Of a stretch of 64,000 bases of DNA, positions 17,473 through 25,974 are shown piece after piece. A model generated the notes under the pieces. The model saw only the letters and a program-made list of their open reading frames with translations, did not search any database and was not told where the DNA came from. Position numbers and translations under genes: made by a program. Source of the stretch: a virus; IMG/VR virus record IMGVR_UViG_3300034062_006954, positions 1 to 64,000 of that record; one strand, 5' to 3'. Positions within the stretch are counted from its first letter, which is position 1. Every line of letters begins with the position of its first letter.

Positions 17473-18552
17473 TTATTGCACTCCTTTAGCTTGTGGTGAT
17501 GTTGCTGTGTTTGTTGTTGTATTAGTTCCACCTTGAATTTTGGCCATTAAAGCATTAATTGTTGCCTGATCCATTTTACCTGATTGTGTTAATCCTAATT
17601 TTTGTTGTACTGCTGAGACTCTTGCACTTAAGTCACCTCCACCAGTATTAGTTCCTCCACCACTTGCCTTTTCTTTTTTACTATCTAAGGCTGAGTAATC
17701 TTGGGCATCAACAATACCATCACCATCACATTTATAATATCTTCTCTCTACCATTCCTTCCCACCAATATGTACCATCTGGTTGGTAAGTAATATTTTTT
17801 CCTTTCTTTTCACTATATCTCTTATAACTTATAATAGTTTTTCCTTCAATATCCTTAACAGGTGTAATACCTTGAGATTTAGGTACACAAGGATAACTTT
17901 TCCAATTTTCTGGTACATTAGCATTACTCGTTGAAGTTCCTGCATTTTTTGATACTTCCTCAGTCTTTTTAATTGCTTTACGTAATGGAATCTTAACACT
18001 ATTTATCCAAGCTTCACTTTTATAAAACTCATCAGACAATACTGACATTAAATCTTTATTATATATTTCTTTATAGTTTTGTATAACTCCACATAAATCA
18101 GGAATACTGGCAATGGAACCTAATTGTTCTGCTATTTTTTTTGCACTATCATCTGTTGCATAACCACCACCTAAATAGTTTGTTGTATTAATTAAATTAT
18201 TTAAATTTTTAGCAATATCATCTAATTTGTCACTATTTATTGCTGGTCCAACTTTGTTTGCTGTACAAAGTTCTCTAATATTTCCATTAAATGTAGGTCT
18301 ATCATTACTACTATATAATGCACCAATCAGTCCCCCAACAGTTCCACCGATAATCATACCTGGAACACCAGCAAACATACCCATTTGAGCACCAGCACCA
18401 GCACCTCTAAGAGTTGAACCAAGAGTACCTTGACTTAGTGCATCGTAGTAAGTAGCTTGTTCTTGCATCAAATATTGTTTTTTTGTATGACTTTCGTGTA
18501 ACTTTAAAATCCTTTCTTTTTCGGATTCATCTAAAAAATATAATTTTTTCAT
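17473..18552 (-). CDS. Leader-bearing protein with glycine-zipper membrane segment and peptidoglycan-binding domain
   Basis: 359 residues. The leader MKKLYFLDESEKERILKLHE extends to LMQE at residue 31. Residues about 45-80 form a Gly zipper (GAGAGAQMGMFAGVPGMIIG, then GTVGGLIGALY), typical of membrane-inserting or pore-forming segments. The middle is polar. A C-terminal PG_binding_1-like motif (VSAVQQKLGLTQSGKMDQAT) lies near residues 305-340, followed by a Thr-rich tail. The combination fits an injected protein that crosses membrane and cell wall (inference). A late-type element is 18 bp upstream. Confidence 0.7.
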   Translation of the reverse strand: MKKLYFLDESEKERILKLHESHTKKQYLMQEQATYYDALSQGTLGSTLRGAGAGAQMGMFAGVPGMIIGGTVGGLIGALYSSNDRPTFNGNIRELCTANKVGPAINSDKLDDIAKNLNNLINTTNYLGGGYATDDSAKKIAEQLGSIASIPDLCGVIQNYKEIYNKDLMSVLSDEFYKSEAWINSVKIPLRKAIKKTEEVSKNAGTSTSNANVPENWKSYPCVPKSQGITPVKDIEGKTIISYKRYSEKKGKNITYQPDGTYWWEGMVERRYYKCDGDGIVDAQDYSALDSKKEKASGGGTNTGGGDLSARVSAVQQKLGLTQSGKMDQATINALMAKIQGGTNTTTNTATSPQAKGVQ

Positions 18553-18570
18553 AATAATAATTTTTTTATT

Positions 18571-18579
18571 ATAAATATC
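18571..18579 (-). promoter_or_regulatory. Late promoter-like element GATATTTAT
   Basis: The minus strand reads GATATTTATAATAAAA, 18 bp before the ATG at 18552. Confidence 0.58.
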
Positions 18580-18617
18580 TTAAGATAATAAAAAATTTAT
18601 AAATACAATAAATAAAG

Positions 18618-18641
18618 AACCCCATCTTTTAAAATGGGGTT
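18618..18641 (-). terminator. Intrinsic terminator
   Basis: Stem AACCCCAT / ATGGGGTT with an 8-nt loop lies just beyond the stop at 18649; the tail on the minus strand (CTTTATTT) is moderately T-rich. Confidence 0.65.
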
Positions 18642-18648
18642 ATATGAA

Positions 18649-19740
18649 TTAACCTAATTTATCTGGACCATTACCCTTTAAAAACTTATCCAATTCTGTT
18701 AAGTAAGGATTTACACCTTTGGTAAGTTGAGTTGATGGTTCGTTTTTGATAAACCACATCACATCATTTGGATTATCAACTTTTGGTACAAAACCAGCAA
18801 TAACTTGCCAATCTCCAGCTTGTTTAAGTCCAGGGGCTCCCTTACCCGTTGATTTATATACAATCATATTATCACCCGTTGGTAATTTAATTTCCAAAAC
18901 TTCCCTACCTGAAATATTGGTTCTATTAACAACTTTAACATCCTTCGGATTGAACTTCATTGTCTCAAGTTTCTTAGCTTTCCCAAATAATTTATCCAAC
19001 TCAACTTCATGTTTAGTTGTAATAAACCAATTTGATTTAACCCAACTTGGTACAGCATTAGGGATGTTTTTTACTAAATTCTGAGGTGAAAACTTATCAA
19101 GTACAACTTGTCTGAAATTAGTTCCATCAGCTAATTGTCTTGGTAATGTATTAATAACATCATCAATTTTTAATGTCTTATTTTGAAGTCCATCTAATAC
19201 ACTTAAAACTTGCGTCATAGGTATTTTATTACCACTAGCAGATTCTAAGTATTCTAAACCATTAAAAATTGTTTTATTCGTATTCATACTATTCAAAAAA
19301 TTGGTATCAAAAGAACCACTCAATTTACTTAACATTTGATTAGATGGTGTACCAATATTTTTTACTAAATTTTTGTTAGAGAACTTATCAAGTACAACTT
19401 GTCTGAAATTAGTTCCATCAGCCAATTGTCTTGGTAACATATTAATAACCTCATCTACTTTTAAGGTTTTGTTATTTAAACCATCTAAAATAGTTGATAT
19501 TTGAGTCATAGGTATTTTTTTACCACTTGCAGATTCTAAATACTCAATCCCATTAAAAATAGTTTTATTCTTATTCATACTACTGAAAAAATTACTATCA
19601 AAAATACTAGTCAATTTACTTAGCATTTTATTTGGTTGTACATTCATATTCTTCAGAAAGTTGAAGTTAATTTCTGAAACAACGTTTTTAACAAGTTTCG
19701 TTAAATCCTTCTCAGTTAATCTTATTATTTTTTTTCTCAT
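18649..19740 (-). CDS. Leader-bearing protein with tandem 97-residue duplication
   Basis: 363 residues. The leader MRKKIIRLTEKDLTKLVKNV runs to VVSE at residue 23. Residues 39-135 and 136-232 are two highly similar repeats (each MLSKL ... NKTIFNG ... ESASG ... LPRQLADGTNFRQVVLDKF). The C-terminal about 110 residues form a separate domain (EVLEIKLPTGDNMIVYKSTG; WQVIAGFVPK). No enzymatic motif. Its leader and late-type promoter suggest a virion-packaged protein; function unknown. Confidence 0.68.
   Translation of the reverse strand: MRKKIIRLTEKDLTKLVKNVVSEINFNFLKNMNVQPNKMLSKLTSIFDSNFFSSMNKNKTIFNGIEYLESASGKKIPMTQISTILDGLNNKTLKVDEVINMLPRQLADGTNFRQVVLDKFSNKNLVKNIGTPSNQMLSKLSGSFDTNFLNSMNTNKTIFNGLEYLESASGNKIPMTQVLSVLDGLQNKTLKIDDVINTLPRQLADGTNFRQVVLDKFSPQNLVKNIPNAVPSWVKSNWFITTKHEVELDKLFGKAKKLETMKFNPKDVKVVNRTNISGREVLEIKLPTGDNMIVYKSTGKGAPGLKQAGDWQVIAGFVPKVDNPNDVMWFIKNEPSTQLTKGVNPYLTELDKFLKGNGPDKLG
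19045..19626. repeat. Tandem 291-bp intragenic duplication
   Basis: Copies at 19336-19626 and 19045-19335 encode the two 97-residue repeats of the leader-bearing protein. Similarity is high but not perfect, so the duplication is not an assembly artefact of identical reads. Confidence 0.8.
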
Positions 19741-19757
19741 TATAATATTTTTTTATT

Positions 19758-19766
19758 ATAAATATC
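19758..19766 (-). promoter_or_regulatory. Late promoter-like element GATATTTAT
   Basis: The minus strand reads GATATTTATAATAAAA, 17 bp before the ATG at 19740; it is the same 16-mer as at 18571. Confidence 0.58.
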
Positions 19767-19775
19767 AATGAGTAA

Positions 19776-20453
19776 TTAATATTTATTCCCCTTCTTTATA
19801 TTTTCTAAACCCCACATTGGTTGTAAATTATCCAATGACCAACACTTCTTAAACTCTTCATCCTCACTACCCTCAAATATAAATGATGAAATTGGTTTGA
19901 TATGGTCAATATGCCATTCACCATAGTTATCCCAATTCATACCATCATTAAATTGTTTTTCTAAATGAACAATAAGTTGTTCAGGAGTATATCCCAATAT
20001 ATCAAAGTAATGACCATACTTTTGTAAATTGTTTTCTTTTAATACAATGTATATCGCTGACCTAAAGTTGGAGATGAGTTTATAGAGGGGATCTGTATGT
20101 CTTTTGTGTTTTTGATATACTCTCTTTCTTTCTCTGTGTTTATCTATATTTTTTTCTCTCCATTCTTTATGATAGATGTTTAGTTTGTTTCTATTATTTT
20201 TTTGCCATTCAGAAAAATAATCTAATCTTTTCTGTCTATTTTTTTCATACCATTTTTTATCACTTACAGATTTACCACCCCTGAATTTCATACCTGGTGT
20301 ACCAACATTTACATTGTTTTCTTTTAATACTCGTAAGACTATGTGTTTTTTCAAACCTAACTTTTCAGAAATAGATGGACTACCCAACATCTCTTCGTTG
20401 TATAATCTAATTATTTCTTTTACAATTGTGATATCTAATTCTATTTTTTTCAT
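19776..20453 (-). CDS. HNH endonuclease (probable free-standing homing type)
   Basis: 225 residues. An N-terminal helix-turn-helix-like segment (EMLGSPSISEKLGLKKHIVL) is followed by a Lys/Arg-rich linker and a C-terminal HNH core: WHIDHIKPISSF (first His/Asp-His), then SLDNLQPMWGLENIKKGNKY (Asn and His-position region). Such genes are mobile in T-even-like phages. It sits immediately downstream of the major capsid gene, beyond that gene's terminator, a common landing site next to essential genes. An ATATTTAT copy is only 5 bp from the ATG. Confidence 0.82.
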   Translation of the reverse strand: MKKIELDITIVKEIIRLYNEEMLGSPSISEKLGLKKHIVLRVLKENNVNVGTPGMKFRGGKSVSDKKWYEKNRQKRLDYFSEWQKNNRNKLNIYHKEWREKNIDKHRERKRVYQKHKRHTDPLYKLISNFRSAIYIVLKENNLQKYGHYFDILGYTPEQLIVHLEKQFNDGMNWDNYGEWHIDHIKPISSFIFEGSEDEEFKKCWSLDNLQPMWGLENIKKGNKY

Positions 20454-20504
20454 ATAATATAAATATAAACATTATAGCGATTGTGTCAACTATAAATAAA
20501 AAAA

Positions 20505-20528
20505 AGAGGGACAAAAACTTGTCCCTCT
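20505..20528 (-). terminator. Intrinsic terminator downstream of the major capsid gene
   Basis: AGAGGGACAA / TTGTCCCTCT stem followed on the minus strand by TTTTTTTT; it lies 23 bp past the capsid gene stop. Confidence 0.88.
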
Positions 20529-20550
20529 CGTCAATATTAACTAAGATTGA

Positions 20551-22431
20551 TTATCTCAATTCTTGTAAGTCGAATGTTCTAACACCATCAACTGTAATAC
20601 GCCCATAAAATCTATTATTCACCATTTTTTTAGCGTATCTAGTCATGATACCTTTGATTGGTGTAAAGTTGAATGGATTGTACATTGTTGGAGTTAATTG
20701 AAGTGGAACATACGGAGCGTAGATGTAACCAGTATCAAGAAGTGATGTACCTTTATGTCCGATTAACACTTGGTTAGATGGGAAGTAAGGATCACGATAT
20801 ACTTGGTATCTACCAGCTAATGTACCCACTCTTTCAATACCCATATTGTATTGGTCTTGCTCAGGAGAAGCATTTGATACGTGGAAGTATTCCAAGTCAT
20901 CAAAGATTGCAGAAACCTCAGAAGAAACAACAATCCAGTTAGCACCACCTCTAAGAGTTGATTTGTGGATTTGAGCAGAAAGTTGGTTGATAGCTGTAAT
21001 CAACGTTTGATTCCAGTCTTTTTGAGTGTAAACAGTGTTACCTGCAATTCTTCTCCATCCGTTGTAATCCCAACGTAAATTCCAAGCAGCACCTTTTCTA
21101 AGGTCACGAAGGATTTCTCTATCGATTTCAGCAGCAACTTGCTCAGAAAGAAGAGCAGTTAATTCAGCTTCAGCATCGATATTGTGGAATGCAGCAACGT
21201 CTTGAGCAAGTTCAGGAGACCATTGAGCTCTAAGTTTTCTTTCAGACACAGAAACAGTTACTGATTCAAGGTCAAAAGAAACCTCACCGATTTTATCTTC
21301 GAATTCAAGTTCTTCATATCTTCTCCATACAGCTGTGAAAGAAGTAGCAGAAGATGCTGAGAAAATAGTTGTACCAGTGTAACCATCTAAAGATGAATCA
21401 CCACAATTTGCACAAGCAGGACAAGAAAGGTCAACTTCTAAGTAGATACAACCATCTTGACCACAAATGTTATCAAATGTTCCACCATTACCACGATCTG
21501 CTGATGTTTTAGAACCTGAAGTACCACTTGGGAAAACAGTTTGTTCTCTTGTTGATGTTGGATTTACAATACCTTTACCATATTGTTGAGTAACAACTCT
21601 GAACAATAAATTAGGATAAGTATCAGTAGAAATACCCATAGTATCACAAGTATTTGTATCAGCAGAAATTGTGTTTCTGATAATTCTTAAGTCAGCAAGG
21701 AAAGTTTCAGAATCAACTTCATTTCCATCAGGACCGATTAACTTACCATAACCAGGGAAAGAAGTCCATCCACAAAGTTTCATAACTAACTTTCTAACGT
21801 TTGGTGTTGTTTCAGTGATTTGATAGTTTTCTAAAGAACCATTTACCCACTTCAACAAACCAGTATCTTGAGTGATAGCTGACCAACGACCTTTTGAATA
21901 GTCGAATAAACCTGCAGGTTCTAAACCTGGTTCAGTTCCTTCATAGAATAAATCATAAAGATTTTTTGCATAAGCACCAGCACCTGTGTAACCAGCATTT
22001 GGATTTCCAGGGTAGTTACCAGGACTACCTACAGGAGAGTAGTGTTCACCTGAATAATCAGGGAAACCTTTTGCATCAAAAGTACCACCACTATAACCTT
22101 GGATTTTAGGTACGAAGTAGAACAATTTACCGATAGGTAAGTTCATAGCTTGTACAGATACGATGTCATTTGCTAACAATTTAGAGAATACTCTTCTTAC
22201 GATTGGGAATACAACCGTTTCGAATGATCCTGAACTTCCATCAGAAGTTGCTTCGTTGATTAAGAAAGAAGCTTGGTTTTCATATAACTGAGCTACGTTT
22301 TCTTTTAGGTGGCCTCTAAGACCTTCAAGGAATCCTAATCTATCCCATTTGTTAATAGTATCTTCTTTGATAACTTTAAGGTGTTTCAAACCAATGTTAC
22401 CAACAAGACCCGATTCTAATAATGCTCCCAT
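20551..22431 (-). CDS. Major capsid protein (T4 gp23-like)
   Basis: 626 residues, longer than T4 gp23 (521). The C-terminal half is diagnostic: EVSFDLESVTVSVSERKLRA, WSPELAQDVAAFHNIDAEAE and LLSEQVAAEIDREIL align with the T4 gp23 core. Residues 59-61 read NE|A within FLINEATSDG, the position where the T4 precursor is cut (after Glu65), so prohead processing is expected. An insertion around residues 260-350 has clustered Cys (TCDT, CGQDGC, CPACANC). The N-terminal delta domain is helical. It forms the capsid lattice. No late element lies close upstream; transcription may come through from the scaffold operon. Confidence 0.96.
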   Translation of the reverse strand: MGALLESGLVGNIGLKHLKVIKEDTINKWDRLGFLEGLRGHLKENVAQLYENQASFLINEATSDGSSGSFETVVFPIVRRVFSKLLANDIVSVQAMNLPIGKLFYFVPKIQGYSGGTFDAKGFPDYSGEHYSPVGSPGNYPGNPNAGYTGAGAYAKNLYDLFYEGTEPGLEPAGLFDYSKGRWSAITQDTGLLKWVNGSLENYQITETTPNVRKLVMKLCGWTSFPGYGKLIGPDGNEVDSETFLADLRIIRNTISADTNTCDTMGISTDTYPNLLFRVVTQQYGKGIVNPTSTREQTVFPSGTSGSKTSADRGNGGTFDNICGQDGCIYLEVDLSCPACANCGDSSLDGYTGTTIFSASSATSFTAVWRRYEELEFEDKIGEVSFDLESVTVSVSERKLRAQWSPELAQDVAAFHNIDAEAELTALLSEQVAAEIDREILRDLRKGAAWNLRWDYNGWRRIAGNTVYTQKDWNQTLITAINQLSAQIHKSTLRGGANWIVVSSEVSAIFDDLEYFHVSNASPEQDQYNMGIERVGTLAGRYQVYRDPYFPSNQVLIGHKGTSLLDTGYIYAPYVPLQLTPTMYNPFNFTPIKGIMTRYAKKMVNNRFYGRITVDGVRTFDLQELR

Positions 22432-22471
22432 TTTGTATTTGTTTTTGTTTTTTAGCGAGTTTATTGATTTA

Positions 22472-24079
22472 TTATTTTAATTTTGACATTAAATCCTTCA
22501 TTCTTAAGAATTGTGGATTTTCGTAAGTTTTTGACTCAATCAAGTTAACAGCTGAACCAGTTGAAGGTGCTTTTGCAATTGTTCTTTCAATTGATTCACT
22601 TACTTGTTGTGGTTTAGAACTTGTTAATTCGTCTTTGATTGTTTTGTATAAGTTTTTAGATTCTTTGATTGTTTCTACAGAATCAAATCTTTTTAGAATA
22701 TTAATTTTCTCTTGTTTTGAAGTAGAATGTTCAGTAAACAATCTTGTAGCGTATGCCAAGTTTGAGTTGAAAGTTGCAACTTCATTAAGTTTATTTCTAA
22801 AAATATTTAATGCCTTTCTGTATTCTTCGTTTTTCTCTCTAAGGATTTCTAATTCATGCTGATTGAATGATTCTTCAATGTTTGTGTTAAATTTTGAATA
22901 CGTTCTAGGTTTTGGTAAACCACCTTTTCTGAATTTTGAACCAGCTCCTAATGTACGTGAAGCTTCTTTAGTTTCCATTTTCTTAGGTGTTGTAACCATT
23001 CCCTCTTTACGTTCTTTTCTGTGAGTTGGTTTGCCTTTGAATTCACCATCAAAACTTGGAGAATCTTTTTTATAGATATTTGCTTTTTTAGCACTACCAG
23101 TTCCCATCATTTTGTTAGCGTTTTTACCAACTACCTTGAAACCACCATCCATATTTGGAGTTTTAGACATCTTATATGATTGTGCATTTCCGAAACCGAT
23201 TCCTTTTGGTTTAGTTGATTTTTTAGATTTTTTAGATTCAAATAAACCTTCAAATTCTTCATCATCTTCTTCATCCATACCCATCATATTTTCATCTTCT
23301 ACTTCAAGTTCATATATTGTTTCTTCGTCCATAGATGACATCATAGATTCAACATCATCATCTTCATACATAGACATCATATCATCATCTTCGTCCATAT
23401 TCATCATACCTTCATCTTCCATTTCAAGTTCATATATTGTTTCTTCGTCCATTGACATTACATCAGACTCCATAGTCTCATAACCACCTTCTGGATAGTA
23501 ATCCTCCTCATCTTCTAATCCATCAAATTCTTCATCCATAAATTGATCAGCAAACATACCTTCTATATCTTCTTTTTCCATACCTTCAGAAACTACTAAG
23601 TATTCTTTGTCTGTTTCATTATCTTTGAAGATTGTGTTACCTTTTTTGTCTTTTGTAATAACAATTTCGTCATTTGGGTCTAATAAAGAATAAACTTTCA
23701 TTACTTGTGATGTTGGTGCATTTGTTAAGTCGATAACTTCTTCATCATCTTCCATGTCTTCGTCATCCATGTCATCATCGTCCATGTCCTCTTCATCGTC
23801 CATGTCATCATCATCCATATCATCGTCATCCATTTCTTCATCATCATCATCAAACTCTACATCAGCCACATCAGTGTCCTCAAAGTCCATTTCTTCATCA
23901 TCGTCTTCCTCAACCCCTTTTTTCTTTTTCTTACTTTCAAAAAGAGATTCCTTTACTAAATCTTTGATTTCTTGTTTCATAGTTGAAGCAAGTATTCCTT
24001 TTGCATTCTGAGCAACTGTTTCTTCCAAATTTTTCATTTGGATTATTGCCTCTTCAACAATTGATTTTTCGTTTGCCAT
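22472..24079 (-). CDS. Prohead scaffolding core protein (gp22-like)
   Basis: 535 residues from the ATG at 24079 (MANEKSIVEEA). An upstream in-frame ATG at 24109 is rejected because the promoter-like element (24096-24103) would then lie inside the gene. Residues about 50-280 are extremely acidic with D/E/M repeats (DDDDMDDEDM-like), then a basic middle and a helical C-terminus (LKRFDSVETIKESKNLYKTI). An acidic/helical layout and position between gp21-like and gp23 genes match the T4 scaffold, which is degraded by the protease during maturation. Sequence identity to gp22 cannot be judged from composition. Confidence 0.78.
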   Translation of the reverse strand: MANEKSIVEEAIIQMKNLEETVAQNAKGILASTMKQEIKDLVKESLFESKKKKKGVEEDDDEEMDFEDTDVADVEFDDDDEEMDDDDMDDDDMDDEEDMDDDDMDDEDMEDDEEVIDLTNAPTSQVMKVYSLLDPNDEIVITKDKKGNTIFKDNETDKEYLVVSEGMEKEDIEGMFADQFMDEEFDGLEDEEDYYPEGGYETMESDVMSMDEETIYELEMEDEGMMNMDEDDDMMSMYEDDDVESMMSSMDEETIYELEVEDENMMGMDEEDDEEFEGLFESKKSKKSTKPKGIGFGNAQSYKMSKTPNMDGGFKVVGKNANKMMGTGSAKKANIYKKDSPSFDGEFKGKPTHRKERKEGMVTTPKKMETKEASRTLGAGSKFRKGGLPKPRTYSKFNTNIEESFNQHELEILREKNEEYRKALNIFRNKLNEVATFNSNLAYATRLFTEHSTSKQEKINILKRFDSVETIKESKNLYKTIKDELTSSKPQQVSESIERTIAKAPSTGSAVNLIESKTYENPQFLRMKDLMSKLK

Positions 24080-24095
24080 TTTTTTTATTTTTTTT

Positions 24096-24103
24096 ATAAA
24101 TAT
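24096..24103 (-). promoter_or_regulatory. Late promoter-like element ATATTTAT
   Basis: The minus strand reads CATATTTATAAAAAA, 16 bp before the ATG at 24079. This spacing supports the shorter scaffold start. Confidence 0.55.
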
Positions 24104-24160
24104 GTTCATTTATGAAAAATATTACTTTTGAGTAATATCAAAAGAATTTTTTTTATATAC

Positions 24161-24168
24161 ATAAATAT
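24161..24168 (-). promoter_or_regulatory. Second late promoter-like element upstream of the scaffold gene
   Basis: The minus strand reads AATATTTATGTATA about 80 bp before the start; it may be an additional promoter for the scaffold-capsid unit. Confidence 0.4.
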
Positions 24169-24187
24169 TGAGGTTTTCACAAAAATC

Positions 24188-24215
24188 AAAAGGGGACTCT
24201 TCCGAATCCCCCTTT
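24188..24215. terminator. Intrinsic terminator
   Basis: AAAAGGGGA / TCCCCCTTTT hairpin beyond the stop of the gene ending at 24238. It separates the protease operon from the scaffold-capsid operon. Confidence 0.75.
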
Positions 24216-24237
24216 TATTTTTAAATAACTATAAAAA

Positions 24238-24453
24238 TTATTCAATTACTTCATCAATTTTACTTTCAACTATGGCGGTTATTCTCCAATCCATAGTATA
24301 ATGTTCATAAATTTTTGTGACTTTTGCTTCAACATCAGTTGGATTATAACCTAATACTAATTTTTCCAACTTAATTTTTTTAACTTTTCCACTTTCTTCA
24401 TCAACTAAATCTTCAGTAATTTTTGCAACGAAATATTTTTGTCCACTTTCCAT
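24238..24453 (-). CDS. Small hypothetical head-operon protein
   Basis: 71 residues, beta-rich (KYFVAKITEDLVDEESGKVK; LGYNPTDVEAKVTKIYEHY; WRITAIVESKIDEVIE). It follows the protease gene by 24 bp with no promoter of its own and precedes a terminator, so it is co-transcribed. Several T4-like phages of other hosts have a small gene here. Function unknown. Confidence 0.68.
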   Translation of the reverse strand: MESGQKYFVAKITEDLVDEESGKVKKIKLEKLVLGYNPTDVEAKVTKIYEHYTMDWRITAIVESKIDEVIE

Positions 24454-24477
24454 ATTTGAATTTTTTTTTTAATTTGT

Positions 24478-25203
24478 TTAATAACCCAAATAATCGTTAA
24501 GTCTTTTCATTAAGTCAAGAGATTTGTTACCATTTTCACCAACATTTCTTTCCATTGCCATATTTTTATCATCGTCTAAATTTTCATCCAAACTTGCCCT
24601 ATCTTCCTTATTCAAAAATAGATATGCACCAGGCGTTGATGGTGATGATACCAAATCAAAACAAATTAATTCAAAATCATCTTGAACCTCATTTTGTTCC
24701 CCAACTTTTTTTAATGAACCAACACCACGAGAAGAAATACCTAAAGTTACACCCTGACGTAAATAATTTGCTGCCATATCTCCTTTAGTAGAAACAATTC
24801 CTCTTTCGTGGAAACCTGGACTTGTCAACAATTTTAGTTTTCCCATTAAAACAGGACCTTCCCACCATATTTCTGTTATAATATGAGAAACTCTATCTAA
24901 GTCTATTAGAGAAGATTCAGGGTGATTTAATTCAGATAAGGAAGTACCCTTTTGAATCATTTTTTTATAGTTTTCAGCTTCTCTCTTTAAAATACGTTCA
25001 GGATAAATTCTACCATTACGATTTGGTGTATTGAATTTTTGTAATACAGCGTAAAACTCAAATGGTTTAGAATGGTCTAAAAAGTTTTTAGACTCTTTAA
25101 TTATTTTTGCATTTTCTTCGTGAGATGGTGAAACGAATCCAGCATCCTCTTCAATTAAAATCCCCTTTCCGCTTTGACCAGGTTTTAATATTTTAAGTTC
25201 CAT
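24478..25203 (-). CDS. Prohead core protease (T4 gp21-like)
   Basis: 241 residues. The herpesvirus/T4-type serine protease fold is indicated by NTPNRNGRIYPERIL, the catalytic His region SELNHPESSLIDLDRVSHII, and the catalytic Ser region GVTLGISSRGVGSL. It acts inside the prohead, cutting scaffold, capsid precursor and internal proteins after hydrophobic-x-Glu sites. It is encoded between the portal region and scaffold as in T4 and is the presumed processor of the leader-bearing proteins in this window. Confidence 0.9.
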   Translation of the reverse strand: MELKILKPGQSGKGILIEEDAGFVSPSHEENAKIIKESKNFLDHSKPFEFYAVLQKFNTPNRNGRIYPERILKREAENYKKMIQKGTSLSELNHPESSLIDLDRVSHIITEIWWEGPVLMGKLKLLTSPGFHERGIVSTKGDMAANYLRQGVTLGISSRGVGSLKKVGEQNEVQDDFELICFDLVSSPSTPGAYLFLNKEDRASLDENLDDDKNMAMERNVGENGNKSLDLMKRLNDYLGY

Positions 25204-25215
25204 AATCTTTTATAA

Positions 25216-25224
25216 ATAAATATC
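25216..25224 (-). promoter_or_regulatory. Late promoter-like element GATATTTAT
   Basis: The minus strand reads GATATTTATTTATAAAA, 12 bp before the ATG at 25203. Confidence 0.58.
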
Positions 25225-25238
25225 ATTATTTTTGATAT

Positions 25239-25688
25239 TTATATTTCTGTGGATTTGTTCTTTTTTGTTAATGAAAAATTGAAGTATTCGTTTTTCAAAA
25301 AATTTTGATTGATTACATTTTTAGTAAGAGATTTAAGATTCTCTTTTAAGTTGGTATCTTTGAAATCTAAATTTTCTTCTTTCAAGAAAAGATTAATTTC
25401 TAAATTAAGAAAAGACTTTTTAGTTAAACTAATACCACTTGATCTCAAATCTAAATCAACAATAAAATTTTCTTTGAATAAATGATTATTTAGATTGTTA
25501 TGAACTGAGTGTTTTATGGCACGTGATAAATTTAGAACAACACGATTCCAATTATCTGAATCTTTTTTTGGTTCTACCCAAGTCTGAATATTTAAATATA
25601 TTGATTTTAGTTCGAAAGAGTCGACAGTACCATACGTAATTTTTGCTATTTTAAACCCTAAAATTTTAGAGGTTTTTCCTTTTTTCAT
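25239..25688 (-). CDS. Hypothetical head-region protein
   Basis: 149 residues, Lys/Asn-rich, with alternating hydrophobic strands (LGFKIAKITYGTVDSFELKS; FIVDLDLRSSGISLTKKSFL). It lies between the portal and protease genes, where T4 carries the small prohead core genes 67 and 68. Sequence similarity to those is not evident. Probably a prohead or virion assembly component. Confidence 0.6.
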   Translation of the reverse strand: MKKGKTSKILGFKIAKITYGTVDSFELKSIYLNIQTWVEPKKDSDNWNRVVLNLSRAIKHSVHNNLNNHLFKENFIVDLDLRSSGISLTKKSFLNLEINLFLKEENLDFKDTNLKENLKSLTKNVINQNFLKNEYFNFSLTKKNKSTEI

Positions 25689-25782
25689 TAAATAAAATTT
25701 TACAATTGTTTATTTTAGAAAAAAGTAATTAAATTTGTTTTAAAAGTCAAAAAACAATAAATCATTATAAAAAACCATAAAA

Positions 25783-25974
25783 ATGTTAATAGTACAAGTA
25801 GATAACAAAACCCCAATTGAAAAAGCTTTGAAACTATTCAAAAGTAAAGTTATTAAAACTAAATTGATGTCTGAATTGAGAAATCGAAAAGAATTTACTA
25901 AACCATCAATAACCAAGCGTAAAACTAAGAATAGTGCAATTTACAGAGAACAAATGAAAAAAACTGAAAACTAA
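25783..25974 (+). CDS. rpsU: Ribosomal protein bS21
   Basis: 63 residues. MLIVQVDNKTPIEKALKLFK followed by SELRNRKEFTKPSITKR and AIYREQ matches bacterial bS21 along its whole length. bS21 sits on the 30S platform next to the 3' end of 16S rRNA; in Bacteroidetes it helps hide the anti-Shine-Dalgarno. It is on the + strand inside an otherwise minus-strand head operon and has no Shine-Dalgarno (AACCATAAAAATG). Likely supplies a phage version to host ribosomes. The last 4 bases overlap the stop of the convergent gene. Confidence 0.88.
   Translation: MLIVQVDNKTPIEKALKLFKSKVIKTKLMSELRNRKEFTKPSITKRKTKNSAIYREQMKKTEN

Noticed and set aside
23112-24011. Ser-rich + ORFs opposite the acidic scaffold gene
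   Set aside because: Poly-Ser is the mirror of GAT/GAA-rich acidic codons on the other strand.
24080-24109. Upstream start for the scaffold gene
   Set aside because: It would include the promoter-like ATATTTAT in coding sequence and add a Lys/Ile stretch; the ATG at 24079 has the usual 16-bp spacing.
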